Positions 44,808 to 56,872 of a stretch of DNA of 64,000 bases are shown one piece after another (the first letter of the stretch is position 1; the number at the start of each line of letters is the position of its first letter). The stretch is from Adineta vaga. Its lineage: Eukaryota; Rotifera. The position numbers and the translations under genes are program-made. The stretch is from positions 9,238,001-9,302,000 of the forward strand of contig CP075494.1 in assembly GCA_021613535.1 (NCBI GenBank), written 5' to 3'. The notes beneath the pieces are model-generated. The model had not been told where the DNA came from. It made no database searches and saw only the letters and a list, made by a program, of their open reading frames with translations.

Positions 44808-47800
44808 TTAATTATTTGTATCCGTATTTCGTTGCTTTTCAGTCATTTTTTGATTCGCTAAATTATTTGATTCGTTCCAAAAATTTACTAGCCGATCTCT
44901 ATCATTAGCACAAAATGCTCGAAAATCAGCTAACATTATATCTTGATATTTTTCTTCTCCTGTTTGAGTACTTCGCCATTTTTTTCCAAGACAAAAATTC
45001 CAACACCAATAAAAACCACAATCAAGTGGTGATAATTGACTATCAACAGTTGTTCCTATTGATGCCACACGTGTTGGTCGATTATTGTAATGAACATTAT
45101 AGACATCAGAAATAATGTAAACTAACATTCCGCCACTGATATGAACATAATAGATTTTTTCATCTTTATAACTAATACAAGCATTCAAAATAAAACCGTA
45201 ACTAAAATCAAACGAAGCAAATGAAGTGAATTATGTAGAAACGAATTTTAACAAACCGTTTTAAGATCAGTTCTTGAAAGATATTTATTCGAAGAATTTG
45301 TTTATCTTTTGGAAGATGAACGAGTTTATCAGTAAGACATGACGAGTCAATTTTAATGTAAATAGGACCTAGGAAAAAACATACCGTTAGCAGATCTGAC
45401 TTGTTAATCAATAATTTTCATTTACCTCGAAGTGCATCAAATTCTGCAAAAGGATCACATGGAATTGGTACAAGATGAAAAGCTACTTGATTTGATCCAA
45501 GTATGGTTCCTGTACGTTGTGACCATTGCATAATTAAATCGCCTAATATACATGAAGTTGCAACAAGCCATCGAATTTCTAATTCAAATAGACAATGTGG
45601 ATTATAAAATGAATGATAATGTGCTGTTGCCCATTCACGTCTATCCGATATGTGTTTAGGATCAACATCAACATTACAGTCACGTTTGAGCACAATCAAT
45701 GGTTCTTCTGGATCGGTTTTAGATGGATTTATTTGAGATGAAAGATTTATAACATCGCCTGTCGATCGTGCTGGTCGAGGTTTTGATTGTGGATTATCGA
45801 TTAATTTCGGTAATAAACGCATTGGTTTACATTCACCAAAACCTAAATAGTCCATTGATGGAATGAATGATTGAGTTTGATGAAATTCCACTTCGGCATA
45901 ATCATTGGAATCGAGACGAACTAAATATTATTTGGAAATAAGAAGATGAAAAACACAAAACAAATGTCTATTTACAATTATCGGTTGTTTCTGTAACAAT
46001 ATAATAGAGAAAAAATCCAAAACGAAAAGTTTTTTCTGTATTTGTACAATGTTGAATATATTTGTTACTAAATAAGAACTAAAGAAAAACAATGATCCTT
46101 ATTTCACATTGATTCTTATGTTGATTTCTTTACTTCGAACAGACTTAGAGCTGTTTCTTCATTTGGAATATCTGTACTATGTTCAATTGACCACCAAATT
46201 GCTTCAATAGCAATGAATGTATATTCTGGTAGAACAGCATCTTTGACGTATAAGAGACCTTGATGTTCATCTCGAAATAAATTTAAAAGATTTTTTATTT
46301 CAACCACATCACCGGATAAAATAGTTTTTAATTGAAATGTTTGAATTGGTTTTCTAAAAAACTGTCGAAAATAGAAGGAGAATATCTATGATAGAAATCG
46401 TACGTTGTTTTTCCTTGACGTTTAACAGTTTCCGTACGTTTTTTGCCTGTAATTGGATCGAGAGGCTAGAAATATAAATAAGAAACTTTCGTTACATATA
46501 AAATCATGAACTTACACGATGAATACATTCATTTGATCCAATAGGTAAACGAATGAGTTTATTGAGCATAAATAAAAATCGAACAAAATGTTCGACATAA
46601 AGAAAAAAATCTTCATGAGACATTTCTTCTCGACTATCACATTTGGTTTGACCAGATTCAATATTTTTGATTGTATAATCGCGTGAAACAGGCATAAGAA
46701 CAAGACGTGTATGCCAATATTTTACTAACTAAAAAAAACGTATTACATATTATTGTTATTTGAACATATAAAGTTTGTACATACATCTGATAGTTTATGA
46801 TCGCCAGTACCATGATTTACAACGATGTTATCTACTGAATTCCATGGAAAAGATTCTATATTATCAAGTTGTAATTGATACTGTGCTAGATCATAATCAG
46901 AAGAATCTGGACATTGAAAACGATATTTATAATCGACTGATTTAGGTAGAAGTATATGTCTAAATTATTTTCAAATGAATTATTGAAAAATGATTTTTAG
47001 AATATTTCTTACTGAGGTTTATGCTGTTGAACATAGACAACGACTGTATCCTGAGATTGAGCATCTTCTATAACAATACTTAGTGTATGATATATTCGAC
47101 CAATACTTAATAAACGATTATATTCTGTTTCTTGAAAACCAGCACGTCGAATCGTATCAATCATTTTTGTACGAATATGTCCTGGAATTTCTACAATCAT
47201 TTGAAAACCCTTTAATGAAACAGATTATAATCAAAGAAAACAGGAATTCAATGACTTGCTTGTGATAATCGTTGATCGATTAATTCATCAAAAGTAATTC
47301 TTCGTCTTTCCATAGTATCATCACTAAAAGAAGGATTCTTAAGATGAAAAAAGTTTTGAAGAAAGTATGAGAAGAATCTTACGATGTTGCTTTGTCTTGA
47401 TTATTATTGCCATTGAGGAGATATTTTTTCTTTCGATCATATTCATGTTGTGATGGAAGAGCACGAATAAGTGTATAAGCATTATGTATATAATCACGAT
47501 TTAATTCTTCAGCAGAGGGTGCAACATCAAAGGTTGTTGGAAGAGATGCGGGAATCGTCAGTGATTTCCAATCGATACCTGTAATCATCGATGCACTCCA
47601 TGGTTCAACACCAGTAGGTCCCCAAATAATTGCTTCTTTCTTTTCTCCTGAAAATATCCCAATTCGAGGGAAAACAAAAGAGAAAATAAAATGTGCAAAC
47701 TTTTTGATGACGATGATTTGGTCGCTCCATCAGGATTAGATTTTTTTGAATTACTACTACTACTACTAAAACTCAAACGCATGTCATCAGTAACACTATC

Positions 47801-50800
47801 TTTACGTTCAGATGCTTCACGTTTTAGTTCATAATTCGATGGACTAAGAATTCTAAAATGAAAATAAATTAATATGATCAATATCTAGATAAGTAAATCT
47901 CTTGGTTTACCGTTTATTTCGAGACGATGAATCAGTATGTAATTTTGCATGATGACGTGTTCGCTTTGATATAAGTCCATTAAGGATTCTTTTCGACGTA
48001 CCCGGAAGTACAAGATGTGCAGAGGTAGTTAGTCCCACAGTTAATTCTTCTTTTGTTGCACCTTCCGTTTGACGTAAATGATGAAAATGCCATGGTAAAT
48101 TATTTGGACCTACAGAATCATTCGAATAAATCATTATTTTTCATTGATAAATAGTTTTATTTTACCCATAGGAAATGTGTGTGCCCATCGTCGTCGTCCA
48201 GGCACCATTGGTATTCGTATACTAGCTGGTGCAAATGGATTAGTCAATGCTTTAGGTCGTGCTTGTAGCCGAGCAAAAAGATTCGATACTAAAAAATATG
48301 TTTCAGCACTTTGTGCAGCACGAGATGAACTGAGTGGATTATAAAATAAAAGTTGTGCTGATTGATTATATGGTTGATGAAATTGAATGTTATTTATAAT
48401 ACTCGACGGTGCACCGGCATGTGATGTTGAAAGGATCATATCATCTTTTATATTAGCATTAAAATAACGATATTCATCATGAACTACGGACATTGAGTGA
48501 TTTTTGCCATTGACAATAACTAATCCGTTTGATTCCGGTTCACATTCCTCTTCTTCAATTGCGGCTTGAACTAAAATAAGAAGAAAAATTAATTTCGATC
48601 GATTTTCAAAGTTTTCGAGTATTGAAATAATAATAGAAACTTTTTTTTATCAAGTGGTATACGTGTCATTTGTAGATTTCAGTTTGGATTTTTATAAAGA
48701 TTACGATTATAATTATGTTCTTACAATTATCTAAAATAGTATTTTAAGTATACTTACATCTAGGACCTTCAGTAATATATCGTCTCCGTGGTAATCTTGA
48801 CTCATTCTTGACAGTTCTTTCTGTATAATTATCCTTTGTTGATCTGTAGAAAAAAGTAAAGGGTTTTGCTTTTGTTAAATGATTTATTTTTCTAAGATCA
48901 ATTACGTTTTTGATTGTGTACGAAATACTTGAGCATCATATTCTTCCATAGAGACATGTAATGGTTTCATAAAAGGTTCTTCAGCAATTGAATTCATCAC
49001 ATATTTCACCTCTACGGTATGAAAGAATGAACGAAAATAAAACAAATAGGAATGACTCTACCTAACATTCCACTTTTAATTCGACTTGTAGCAAACTGTA
49101 AACGTGGAATGAAATGTTGAAAACTTGATGGTGTTGTCGAATTATGGTAATAACTACAAAATCATTAGAAGATTTCAACAATTTCTGTAAGAGAAAAAAA
49201 CGTCCCAACAAACCTTAAATTCATCCAGTGTGGTATTTGATAATCATCTGCTGCATTTGGATTTTCTTTAGAGAATTTAAAAAGTGGTACAGCAAACAAT
49301 GGTTGTTCACCTAAACACACGAGATCACTACCAATACCATTATCCAACACACGTTGTTTGGTCATATTGGCCAGTTCACGTTCTACCTCAAACACACCTG
49401 CACCAGGAGTTATCACTAAAGACATCTGTCCAAGACGGTCAAAGGGTCGATCAATAAAATGACGTTCGAATACTGAAAAGAAACGGTTCATCCATTCAAA
49501 TAACTTTGATTACACTCAGCTTCAATACAAACCGCTCGATGATAAATTTAATGTTTCAAGAAAATTTCCATCTGCTGCACACGATATTGTTCCATTGGGC
49601 ATCTTTTCGGCTTCTGATTTTGGTGATTGTTTTTTATGATAAGTGAGAAGATCTTCTTTATAATTTACAAGAACTTGTTTTATTTTAGCTAAACGAGGTA
49701 ACCAATCATCATAACGTTCATTTTGATAGATTACACTAAACAAGATACAATAGTTTTATCATTCAATTATGAAACATTTAGAGAATGAAGAAGTGATTTC
49801 AAAAGTCATCGTCTTCATTTCTAAGTTGAATTTTCTTCATTTTCAAGATAGATTCATGATCAAACTTCTTAATTTCGATTTTATTTATCGAGTTTTTTTG
49901 GTATCCAAACCTATAAACATTGCCATTACATCGATATATACGCTTGATCTTGAACAGATATTTAATAAAACGAGATAATGGTAGAACGACTTCAAGAAAA
50001 ACTAGTCGTCGTGGACAAATCATATTATATAATTCATCAGTTAGAGAGATGTATGCAATTTCCCATGAAAAAAGAAAAGTAATGACCTATTTCAGACAGA
50101 TTTATCTTTGTCAAGGGATCAAATCGGAACAGATACACTGACGTTATCTTAATGGCGTACGTGATAATGCAAATCAAACCAAACTCTTAATCATCGAGGA
50201 AATATGGATGCATATAAAAAGTACTGGAATGCAAAAGAGTTTTATTGTCATTTCTTTGTCTATCGTATACTTCTCATATTCAACATATCTTACATTGCAA
50301 AACGTATCACTTGAAATAAAAAACAAATCCGAATGATGGGGATTTCCACATAGATTTACAACAGAAAGAATGTCTGCTGTCGAAATATGCAAAGAGGTTA
50401 TCACGATCATGGGAGAAAAAGAAACGTTTAAATATTGAATATAATTTCTTGTTTTGACAAAAGTTAAAGTGAAATAATTACAATTCGTTTTACTTTCATC
50501 TTTCTTATCAATAGATAAGCGAATATATTTACCGATAGAAATCTTCATAAAATCGTCCTCGATGATCTCTATTAATATTTTGTTGTAAACTTTTTGGAAA
50601 ATCTTCTAAAGATTTAGCATCATAGAAAACTCGTGAGAATAGAGTCATTGTCACATCATGTTGACAGCTCATCGACTAGAAATAGAAACTCCAATTCATA
50701 AATTTTCTCGTACACTATCATCTTTAACTCACCTTCCATCGAGTGAATAAATCAAAAAGAAAACCATCAACAGCTTTTTCATAATATGTATCACCATGGT

Positions 50801-52247
50801 GATCAAAATCCCACATTTCTTTAGACATTTGAAGAAATATTGTACAACAAGCACTCAATGAACGAAAGACAATCTAATCGAGAGTAAAAGTTTTATTTTT
50901 CTCAAATTTTCCAAGTCTTAAAATAATTACTTTCGTATCTTTTGTAATATAACCAGATGAAACACGATAGGGTGCTGCATCAACCCATAAACCATAAACC
51001 GTTGCACTACATCTATATAATTCATTTAGTGTGGTGTTGTATAGAAAAAAAACTAATAACTTACCGCATACTATACATTTCTAATGCTTTCTTCAAGTAA
51101 ACAGTTGTATTAATCTTTAGAATAGAGATGTATTGAGAATGTCTTTATTTTTCAACAGAATAAAACTTACTAATTTACGAGTAAATCTCCACATATCACC
51201 TCGACTTAAATACTGTTCTTTCACTTGCAATTCAACTAGATACAATGCAAATTTCTAAATAGATCAAACGCAAATATACTCATGCATTGATACAATTAAT
51301 TAATTAACTTCATATCATATCAATTTAAAACGGTATATTATTCACAAGTTCGTCCCTTTTTTCTAATCTTATTATTGTACGAGTTCAATCAGTACAGAAT
51401 TATTTTTTAAGTTGAATATGTGCAACAGTATCACGTACGAAATAATTGTATATGCGTTTAAAAATACGTAAACAACTCATTTCCATGCAAATCAACACAC
51501 AGACTATAATTCATTAGCATTATTTATGAGTGGAGATTGGTAGCATATAAAATAGTCTATACCATATATCAAATAAAATATGACTAATACAGGGGGCGTA
51601 ACAGAGGGGTGGAGGGTTACGCCCCTAGCTTTTGAGAATTTTTGTGAATAAAATTGAATGAAAGGCGTTTGTGAGGGGATTTTAGTGCTGGATGTAAACG
51701 AATGAAGTTGTCACACTCTCATCGCTTGCCTTCGATATCTCACTACGTTTGTGAACAAATCTTACCTCTTTTGCAACAACTTTTTGTACCGAATGATAAT
51801 GTCTCATAAAACTAATGACAGAAAATGTTCGTTTGATTGATTCATCGATGAGAATTTCTATGGAAGTCAAAACACTACGAAATAAAGTATTATTATTCTT
51901 AAAATTTATTACCTGGATCAACTGCTGGTCCAACACGTTCTTCATCAACTTGCATGACAAGTTTTTGAGTTCCTTCATCATTTAAACTAATGACAAATAG
52001 ATCACCTTTATGTAGGTTCGTTCTACTATTCACCAATGTTGGTGCAGTTGCATCTAAACATGAATCCATTCGATAAGAATAAGAGTTCGTTGATAAATTT
52101 GATATACTTTGTCCACGTCCATAAAAACTTAATCGACATCTGAATCTGAATTTCAATAGAAAAATGAACTATAAACAATAGATTTTGTTTTTGAAATGTT
52201 TTAAGTACGTACGGTGCTCCATCAAATATAAACTCGTCTGAGGTCAT
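44808..52247 (-). CDS. DEPDC5: DEPDC5/Iml1, GATOR1 subunit
   Basis: The Rag-binding subunit of GATOR1, which restrains mTORC1 at the lysosome. Twenty-seven exons give 1551 aa (human about 1603). Exon starts run 52247, 52139, 51857, 51254, 51114, 51012, 50873, 50675, 49735, 49472, 49153, 49011, 48843, 48570, 48109, 47852, 47647, 47323, 47209, 46959, 46728, 46465, 46353, 46078, 45920, 45368, 45201. Landmarks in order: [84 protein letters not shown], a DEP domain ([19 protein letters not shown]) and the C-terminal domain ([13 protein letters not shown]). The intron after 47260 is GC-AG. Two introns are far longer than the rest (511 and 797 bp). Confidence 0.93.
51593..51625. repeat. GC-rich perfect inverted repeat inside a DEPDC5 intron
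   Basis: GGGGCGTAAC (51593-51602) and its exact complement GTTACGCCCC (51616-51625) enclose a purine loop (AGAGGGGTGGAGG). The composition stands out from the AT-rich surroundings. It lies in the oversized intron 51255-51765 and may mark a small mobile element or its end. Confidence 0.6.
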
Positions 52248-52593
52248 ACTGGAGTTTATTTCAGAATTTGTTTTCATTACACATAAGAAGATGATAGACA
52301 AACAAAATGTTATTACAAGTAAACTATAACTATTTGCTTCATGATAAGAAATAAAATGAAGAAGATAGATACAGCTGTTTCTTTGGGTCAATTGATTAAT
52401 TTGTCAAAAAACGTAACCAATCCAATAAGGAGTTATGTTTGATTTACTGGTGACCTCTTACGAGGAAAAAAGTCAGTTAGTACTACAAAGTTCATTTTTC
52501 CAATCTAAATTTACGATTATACCCTGGATATTTTCTTTGTTGAAATCCGCACAATCTCTCTCTCTCTCTCTGTCATTTTTCATTCACTGTCAA
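52248..52593. promoter_or_regulatory. Divergent promoter region of DEPDC5 and the Rab27-like gene
   Basis: 346 bp between outward-facing start codons. Contains a TC dinucleotide run (about 52,553-52,571) close to the Rab gene start. The open frame that begins at 52435 extends the Rab frame upstream but encodes no family-like residues, so it is treated as 5' UTR. Confidence 0.4.
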
Positions 52594-53337
52594 ATGGATG
52601 TTTCAGTAAAAGAATCCCATGATTATTTATTTAAATTATTATGTATCGGCGAAGCAAATGTCGGCAAAACAACGTTTCTTCATCAATATATTCATGATAA
52701 TTTCGCTAATTTTCGTTCCACTGTTGGTGTTGATGTTTTCGAAAAATATATTACTTACAATAATAATCAACGTATTCTTTTACAATTATGGGATACTGCT
52801 GGACAGGTGAGAAATCTTTTATTCTTTGTTTTTTTTCTTTCAATTTCAATTGATTCAAATTTGTAGGAACGTTATCGTAGTTTAACAAAATCATTATTTC
52901 GTGATAGTATGGGATTTCTACTTTTATTTGATGTTACGAATGAATCATCATTTCTATCCATACAAGAATGGTTAACTTATATTGATACATATACACGAGT
53001 TGATGATGATTTTCGTCCACCAATTTTACTCATTGGAAATAAAATTGATTTAGTAACCAATCGAATTGTTGATACCATTCGTGCTCAACAATTAGCTAAT
53101 GAACTTCAAGTAGTTTATATAGAAACAAGTGCTGTAACAGGAACGAATGTTCAAGAAACGTTTCGTTTACTTGTAAAAAATGTCTTCGACTTTATGGACC
53201 AATCAATGCAAAAATTTTATCCGAAATCACCCATTATACAAATACCAACAGGTGAAGAAAGATATAAAAAACGAACGCCAGTCAAATTAATAACTAAATT
53301 ATCTCAAGCTAAAAAACATTCATGTTCTTGTACATAA
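52594..53337 (+). CDS. RAB27: Rab27-like small GTPase
   Basis: A Rab GTPase of 227 aa in two exons (52594-52806, 52867-53337). G1 is GEANVGKTTF, switch I FRSTVGVDVFEK, G3 WDTAGQ (ends exon 1) and then ERYRSLTKSLFRDSMGFLLL. G4 is GNKID and G5 ETSAV. DYLFKLLCIGE at the start and the LFRDSMGFLLLFDVTNESSF stretch are typical of Rab27, which controls docking of secretory granules. The C-terminus is CSCT. This keeps two Cys in the CxC spacing of Rab geranylgeranylation but adds a final Thr, so it also reads as a CaaX box. The ATG at 52594 is chosen because family similarity begins right after it. Confidence 0.88.
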
Positions 53338-55424
53338 AAATGACGTTTTTCCTTTTCTTTACGAACTCTTTTTAAATATAAAAACATATTAAATTTGATA
53401 ACATCTACAGATATAATTATGACAATATAAATTTAAGAGTATCATGTTCATTTTATATTATTGAAACTATTTTGCATCAGATATTGATCAGACAAATCAA
53501 GAATGTTCGACGATCTCATCTATTGAGTCATCAATGATTTTCACTATATCATCTTTGTGACTATGTCTTTTCCCAAACGGATATTAATATGTCAAGTAGT
53601 ACGCTGATATATTAATACGACGTAGTACTACTAAAAAAGACTATAGAAGTGAGAAGTTTTCAACATTTTATAAGTATTTATTCATTTGCTTTTATCAAGT
53701 CAGAATCTATTGTAAAATAACGATTGAATGCCGTATGTCTTTACGCAAACATACATCGTATCCTTGTTTCTTTATATTCATTTATCAACACTTTTTTATC
53801 CCCAACTGACATCAGTTGTTAATTAGTATTACATCAGATGTTACTTTTGTCTCGGCATTCATTTCGAGGAGATCAACACTTTTGATTTTTTGTAACTATG
53901 ATCGAATCAATCAAAATGTATCCTTTCTATACTTGAAACGTTGTCATAAGAATGTATCGTATTGTTATTAGAAACTTGAAAGTCAAGTTGTTCTAGATTA
54001 AATAATAACAACAATAAACTTATGATTTGTTTTAACTTGTTCAGTTTATTATGCTCTTTGACATTTTCATAAACTTCTGTCTTATTGATAATCAATCTAT
54101 TCATCTAATCACATATTGTTCCTATTACATTTGATCTTTGATGTCATTCTAGATGCACGTACATGTCCATTGAGAGAAAATAGCTCGAAGCGTATCATTG
54201 AATTAGATTAGCAATCTTCTCATTTGGGAAAAGATTTTTATGTGAACAAGTTCATTAGCTTTTCACATATGTTTGTCTCTTCATTTTTACATTGAACTCT
54301 TCAAATTACAATTATCAATGTATGTATTTTCTTCGTGATCATTTGTCGACAAAGAGAACGAGAGAAGATGCAAATGAATTTTATGAAAACGAGCACAAAA
54401 TTTGATTAGAAGATTGTATAGCATAGATGACATCAAAATGCATGCGTAAGCACTCTTATACATTGATCAAATACGAATAGCGGAAAAACCTATTAAGAAA
54501 AAATGTAATGACGACTAGATTTTCTCATTATTTTACAGATCATTTTGATCGACATTTGAAAAATAAAAGAAACCTTGATGATAACACTGCAATGTCTAGT
54601 CTAATAGACTAAAGTGTCACTCATTAATGAAACTTATCTAGTAACATTCTATTATCGAAAAGAAACATGATAACAACAATAAACTATCGTTGATCACAAC
54701 ATGAGACCAATTATTTCTTGTAAAGATATCTGTTAGATTCATCGTCAACTTGTCCACTATAGAAAATGCTATGATGAAGAAATACCAATCGATGTTTACA
54801 ATAAACATTTTATTATTATCAAATTATTCCACATTCTAACCTAATCTGACTATCATTCGCTTCTGACTAGTTCTAGTCAATTGTTACAAGAACGAATAAA
54901 GAAAACTGAAGAAAAAAAGGAAGAGAAGAGAAGAACTTGTTCTTCCAATCGTTTTTTCTTCTATCTCTCGTAACTCTATTACTGATGATGAGAATGAAAA
55001 AAAAAGGGAAGAAGTCTCGCCTATTTACATGACCTCAGTACACTCGAACAAAAATTTTGATCGACAATCGTTTGTGTTTCGTAAGTATATCTATTTCTCT
55101 TAACGAGTAAGACAATTTATTATCGGACGACATGTATAAGTAACGATCGAATGGAATAAAGTACTACTACTACTACGATAGATATATAATATCTATCTCA
55201 TTGATCGATGTTATAAGAGTTCTATCTTATCCTAAATATATTGTACAGACAATTTCACACTCAATTTGATAGAAGTATTGTACTGATAACTGACACTGTA
55301 ATAACATTACTGACCAGTTAGATTGGTTGAATATTACACAATCTCTGATTATATATATATATAAAGAGAGAGAGAAAGAATTCACTGGTGTTTTCTTTCT
55401 CTTCAGATTATTCATATTGATCAA
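53338..55424. other. Gene-free stretch (2.1 kb)
   Basis: No supported gene on either strand. AT-rich, stop-dense. Contains a TA run near 55,352 next to a GA run, just upstream of the 55425 gene. Confidence 0.35.
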
Positions 55425-56469
55425 ATGCGAAATATGAAAAGTTACTTTTCATCTTGGAAATCCTTTTGGAAATCATCGACGAATACGTCTCATACTCAAA
55501 CGTTAACATTAGCCCCTTCGATTATTAATTTTACGGATACAAGTTTAGGTGATCTTAAACATTCAGTTATTGATGAACAATTAATGATTGATATATCCAC
55601 AAAATTAATTGAAAGTGTTTCACCACCGAAATTACAAGTTTGTGCACATAATAATCAATGGTTTGCACTAAATAATAGTCATTTATTGGTCTATCGACAA
55701 TTAGAACGTATCGGTCTATGTGATACCGTCGGTATGTTTGAATTTTCAATAATAAAATATGAAAAATAAGATTTCATTTTTCTATTAGTATGCGATATTA
55801 TTCGAAGTCAAGATGTGCCGATTGGTATTCGACAAACATTGACACCGGTGGGTATAGCACAAGATGAATCAAATCATTGTTTACAAAATTCAAAAGAACG
55901 TACAAGAGATCCATATATGCTGTTGGATGATGAAGGTTTGTTGATAGATTGATTGATATGAAAGATTTGAATGAAATATTTTTGTATGAATAGGCAATTG
56001 TAGTCAAGATGAAATTATCTATTGTTCTGATGTTCCAGCTGATTCATGTGGTTGTTTCGAAGATGAAGATCCTTGCGATACTAGTGGTGCAACAGGTGCT
56101 GATAGTGATGAAGATGATGATGATGATGATGATGACGACAATGATTCTGATAATGAACGTTCTGGTATGATAAATCATCAAATAATGAAAGAATATATCA
56201 CTTTCGTTCTAATAGATATCGTATGAGACCAATAGTTTTACAAGATATTAGAAAAATTCAATATCTATCTGATAGTATTCTTCTTCGAGATAGAGTATTC
56301 TTTAGTTCAGACAATTGCTGCAATGTCACTAGCTTTTTCTTGTTTCTTAGAAACTCAACGAAATATTTCATTATTTACAAAATCAATTATTAATACTCAA
56401 TTTAATGGAGTTGATCTTGACGATGATGGTATTGAAGATGATCGAAAAGAAATGCAAAGTTTATTATAA
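55425..56469 (+). CDS. Uncharacterised intracellular acidic protein, ParB/sulfiredoxin-like N-terminal pattern
   Basis: Exons 55425-55731, 55789-55935, 55994-56164 and 56236-56469; about 285 aa. The first part (TSLGDLKHSVIDEQLMIDIS, then NNQWFALNNSHLLVYRQLER and VCDIIRSQDVPIGIRQTL) has the layout of ParB/Srx-fold proteins, where a lookup-type strand (here QWFALNNSHLLVYRQL) follows a helix. A Cys-rich and poly-Asp segment (ADSDEDDDDDDDDDNDSDNE) follows. The last exon starts LQDIRKIQYLSDSILL and ends LDDDGIEDDRKEMQSLL. Within that exon one base in the TTT at 56301-56303 must be dropped to keep the frame, after which the total is divisible by three. Family not recognised with certainty. Confidence 0.55.
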
Positions 56470-56872
56470 ATCGTTTTATTTTTTTTTTCGTCCTTTTTTT
56501 CTCTCTATATATATTTATAATTCTTGACAAACAATTAATTTAAATTTAAGATCGATGGGCGACAATCATATAAATAAAAATTGATACTAATGAAGACTAA
56601 ACATTTGAAAAAAAGAAGAAGAAGAAGAAGAAGAAGTGAAAAACTATCACAGCGAAGAAGAGATTGAATGTAACAGAAGAAAAAAAAGAAGAAAGAATAA
56701 AGATTGTTTGTTTTTGTATATAAGTATCTCTTCTTCGTTGATTGAATTGATGTTTTGGAATGCAAAGAAAAGGATAGAGATTCAAAGCGAATTGGAACAA
56801 AAAGCATAAAAGAAAAAGAAAAAGTTTTGTTTCACAGTTTGTTTTTGTCATTTATTGATTGATTTTGCTCGT
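56470..56872. other. Intergenic between convergent genes, with GAA triplet run
   Basis: 3' flanks of the acidic-protein gene and GLG1. Holds a purine triplet tract (gaagaagaagaag) around 56,615-56,636. No gene. Confidence 0.4.

Noticed and set aside
50174-50548. Minus-strand open frame of 124 codons
   Set aside because: It lies within the DEPDC5 intron and has no coding-like composition; its 5' end overlaps exon 8 in another frame.
51682-52247. A separate small gene upstream of DEPDC5
   Set aside because: At first it looked like an independent protein of about 145 aa. A GTAAGA donor at 51765, matching phase, and alignment of [14 protein letters not shown] and [12 protein letters not shown] to the Iml1 N-terminus show these are the first three DEPDC5 exons.
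54595-54612. Near-perfect palindrome (TAGTCTA-A-TAGACTA)
   Set aside because: Short, AT-rich and isolated; such palindromes are expected by chance in DNA of this composition.
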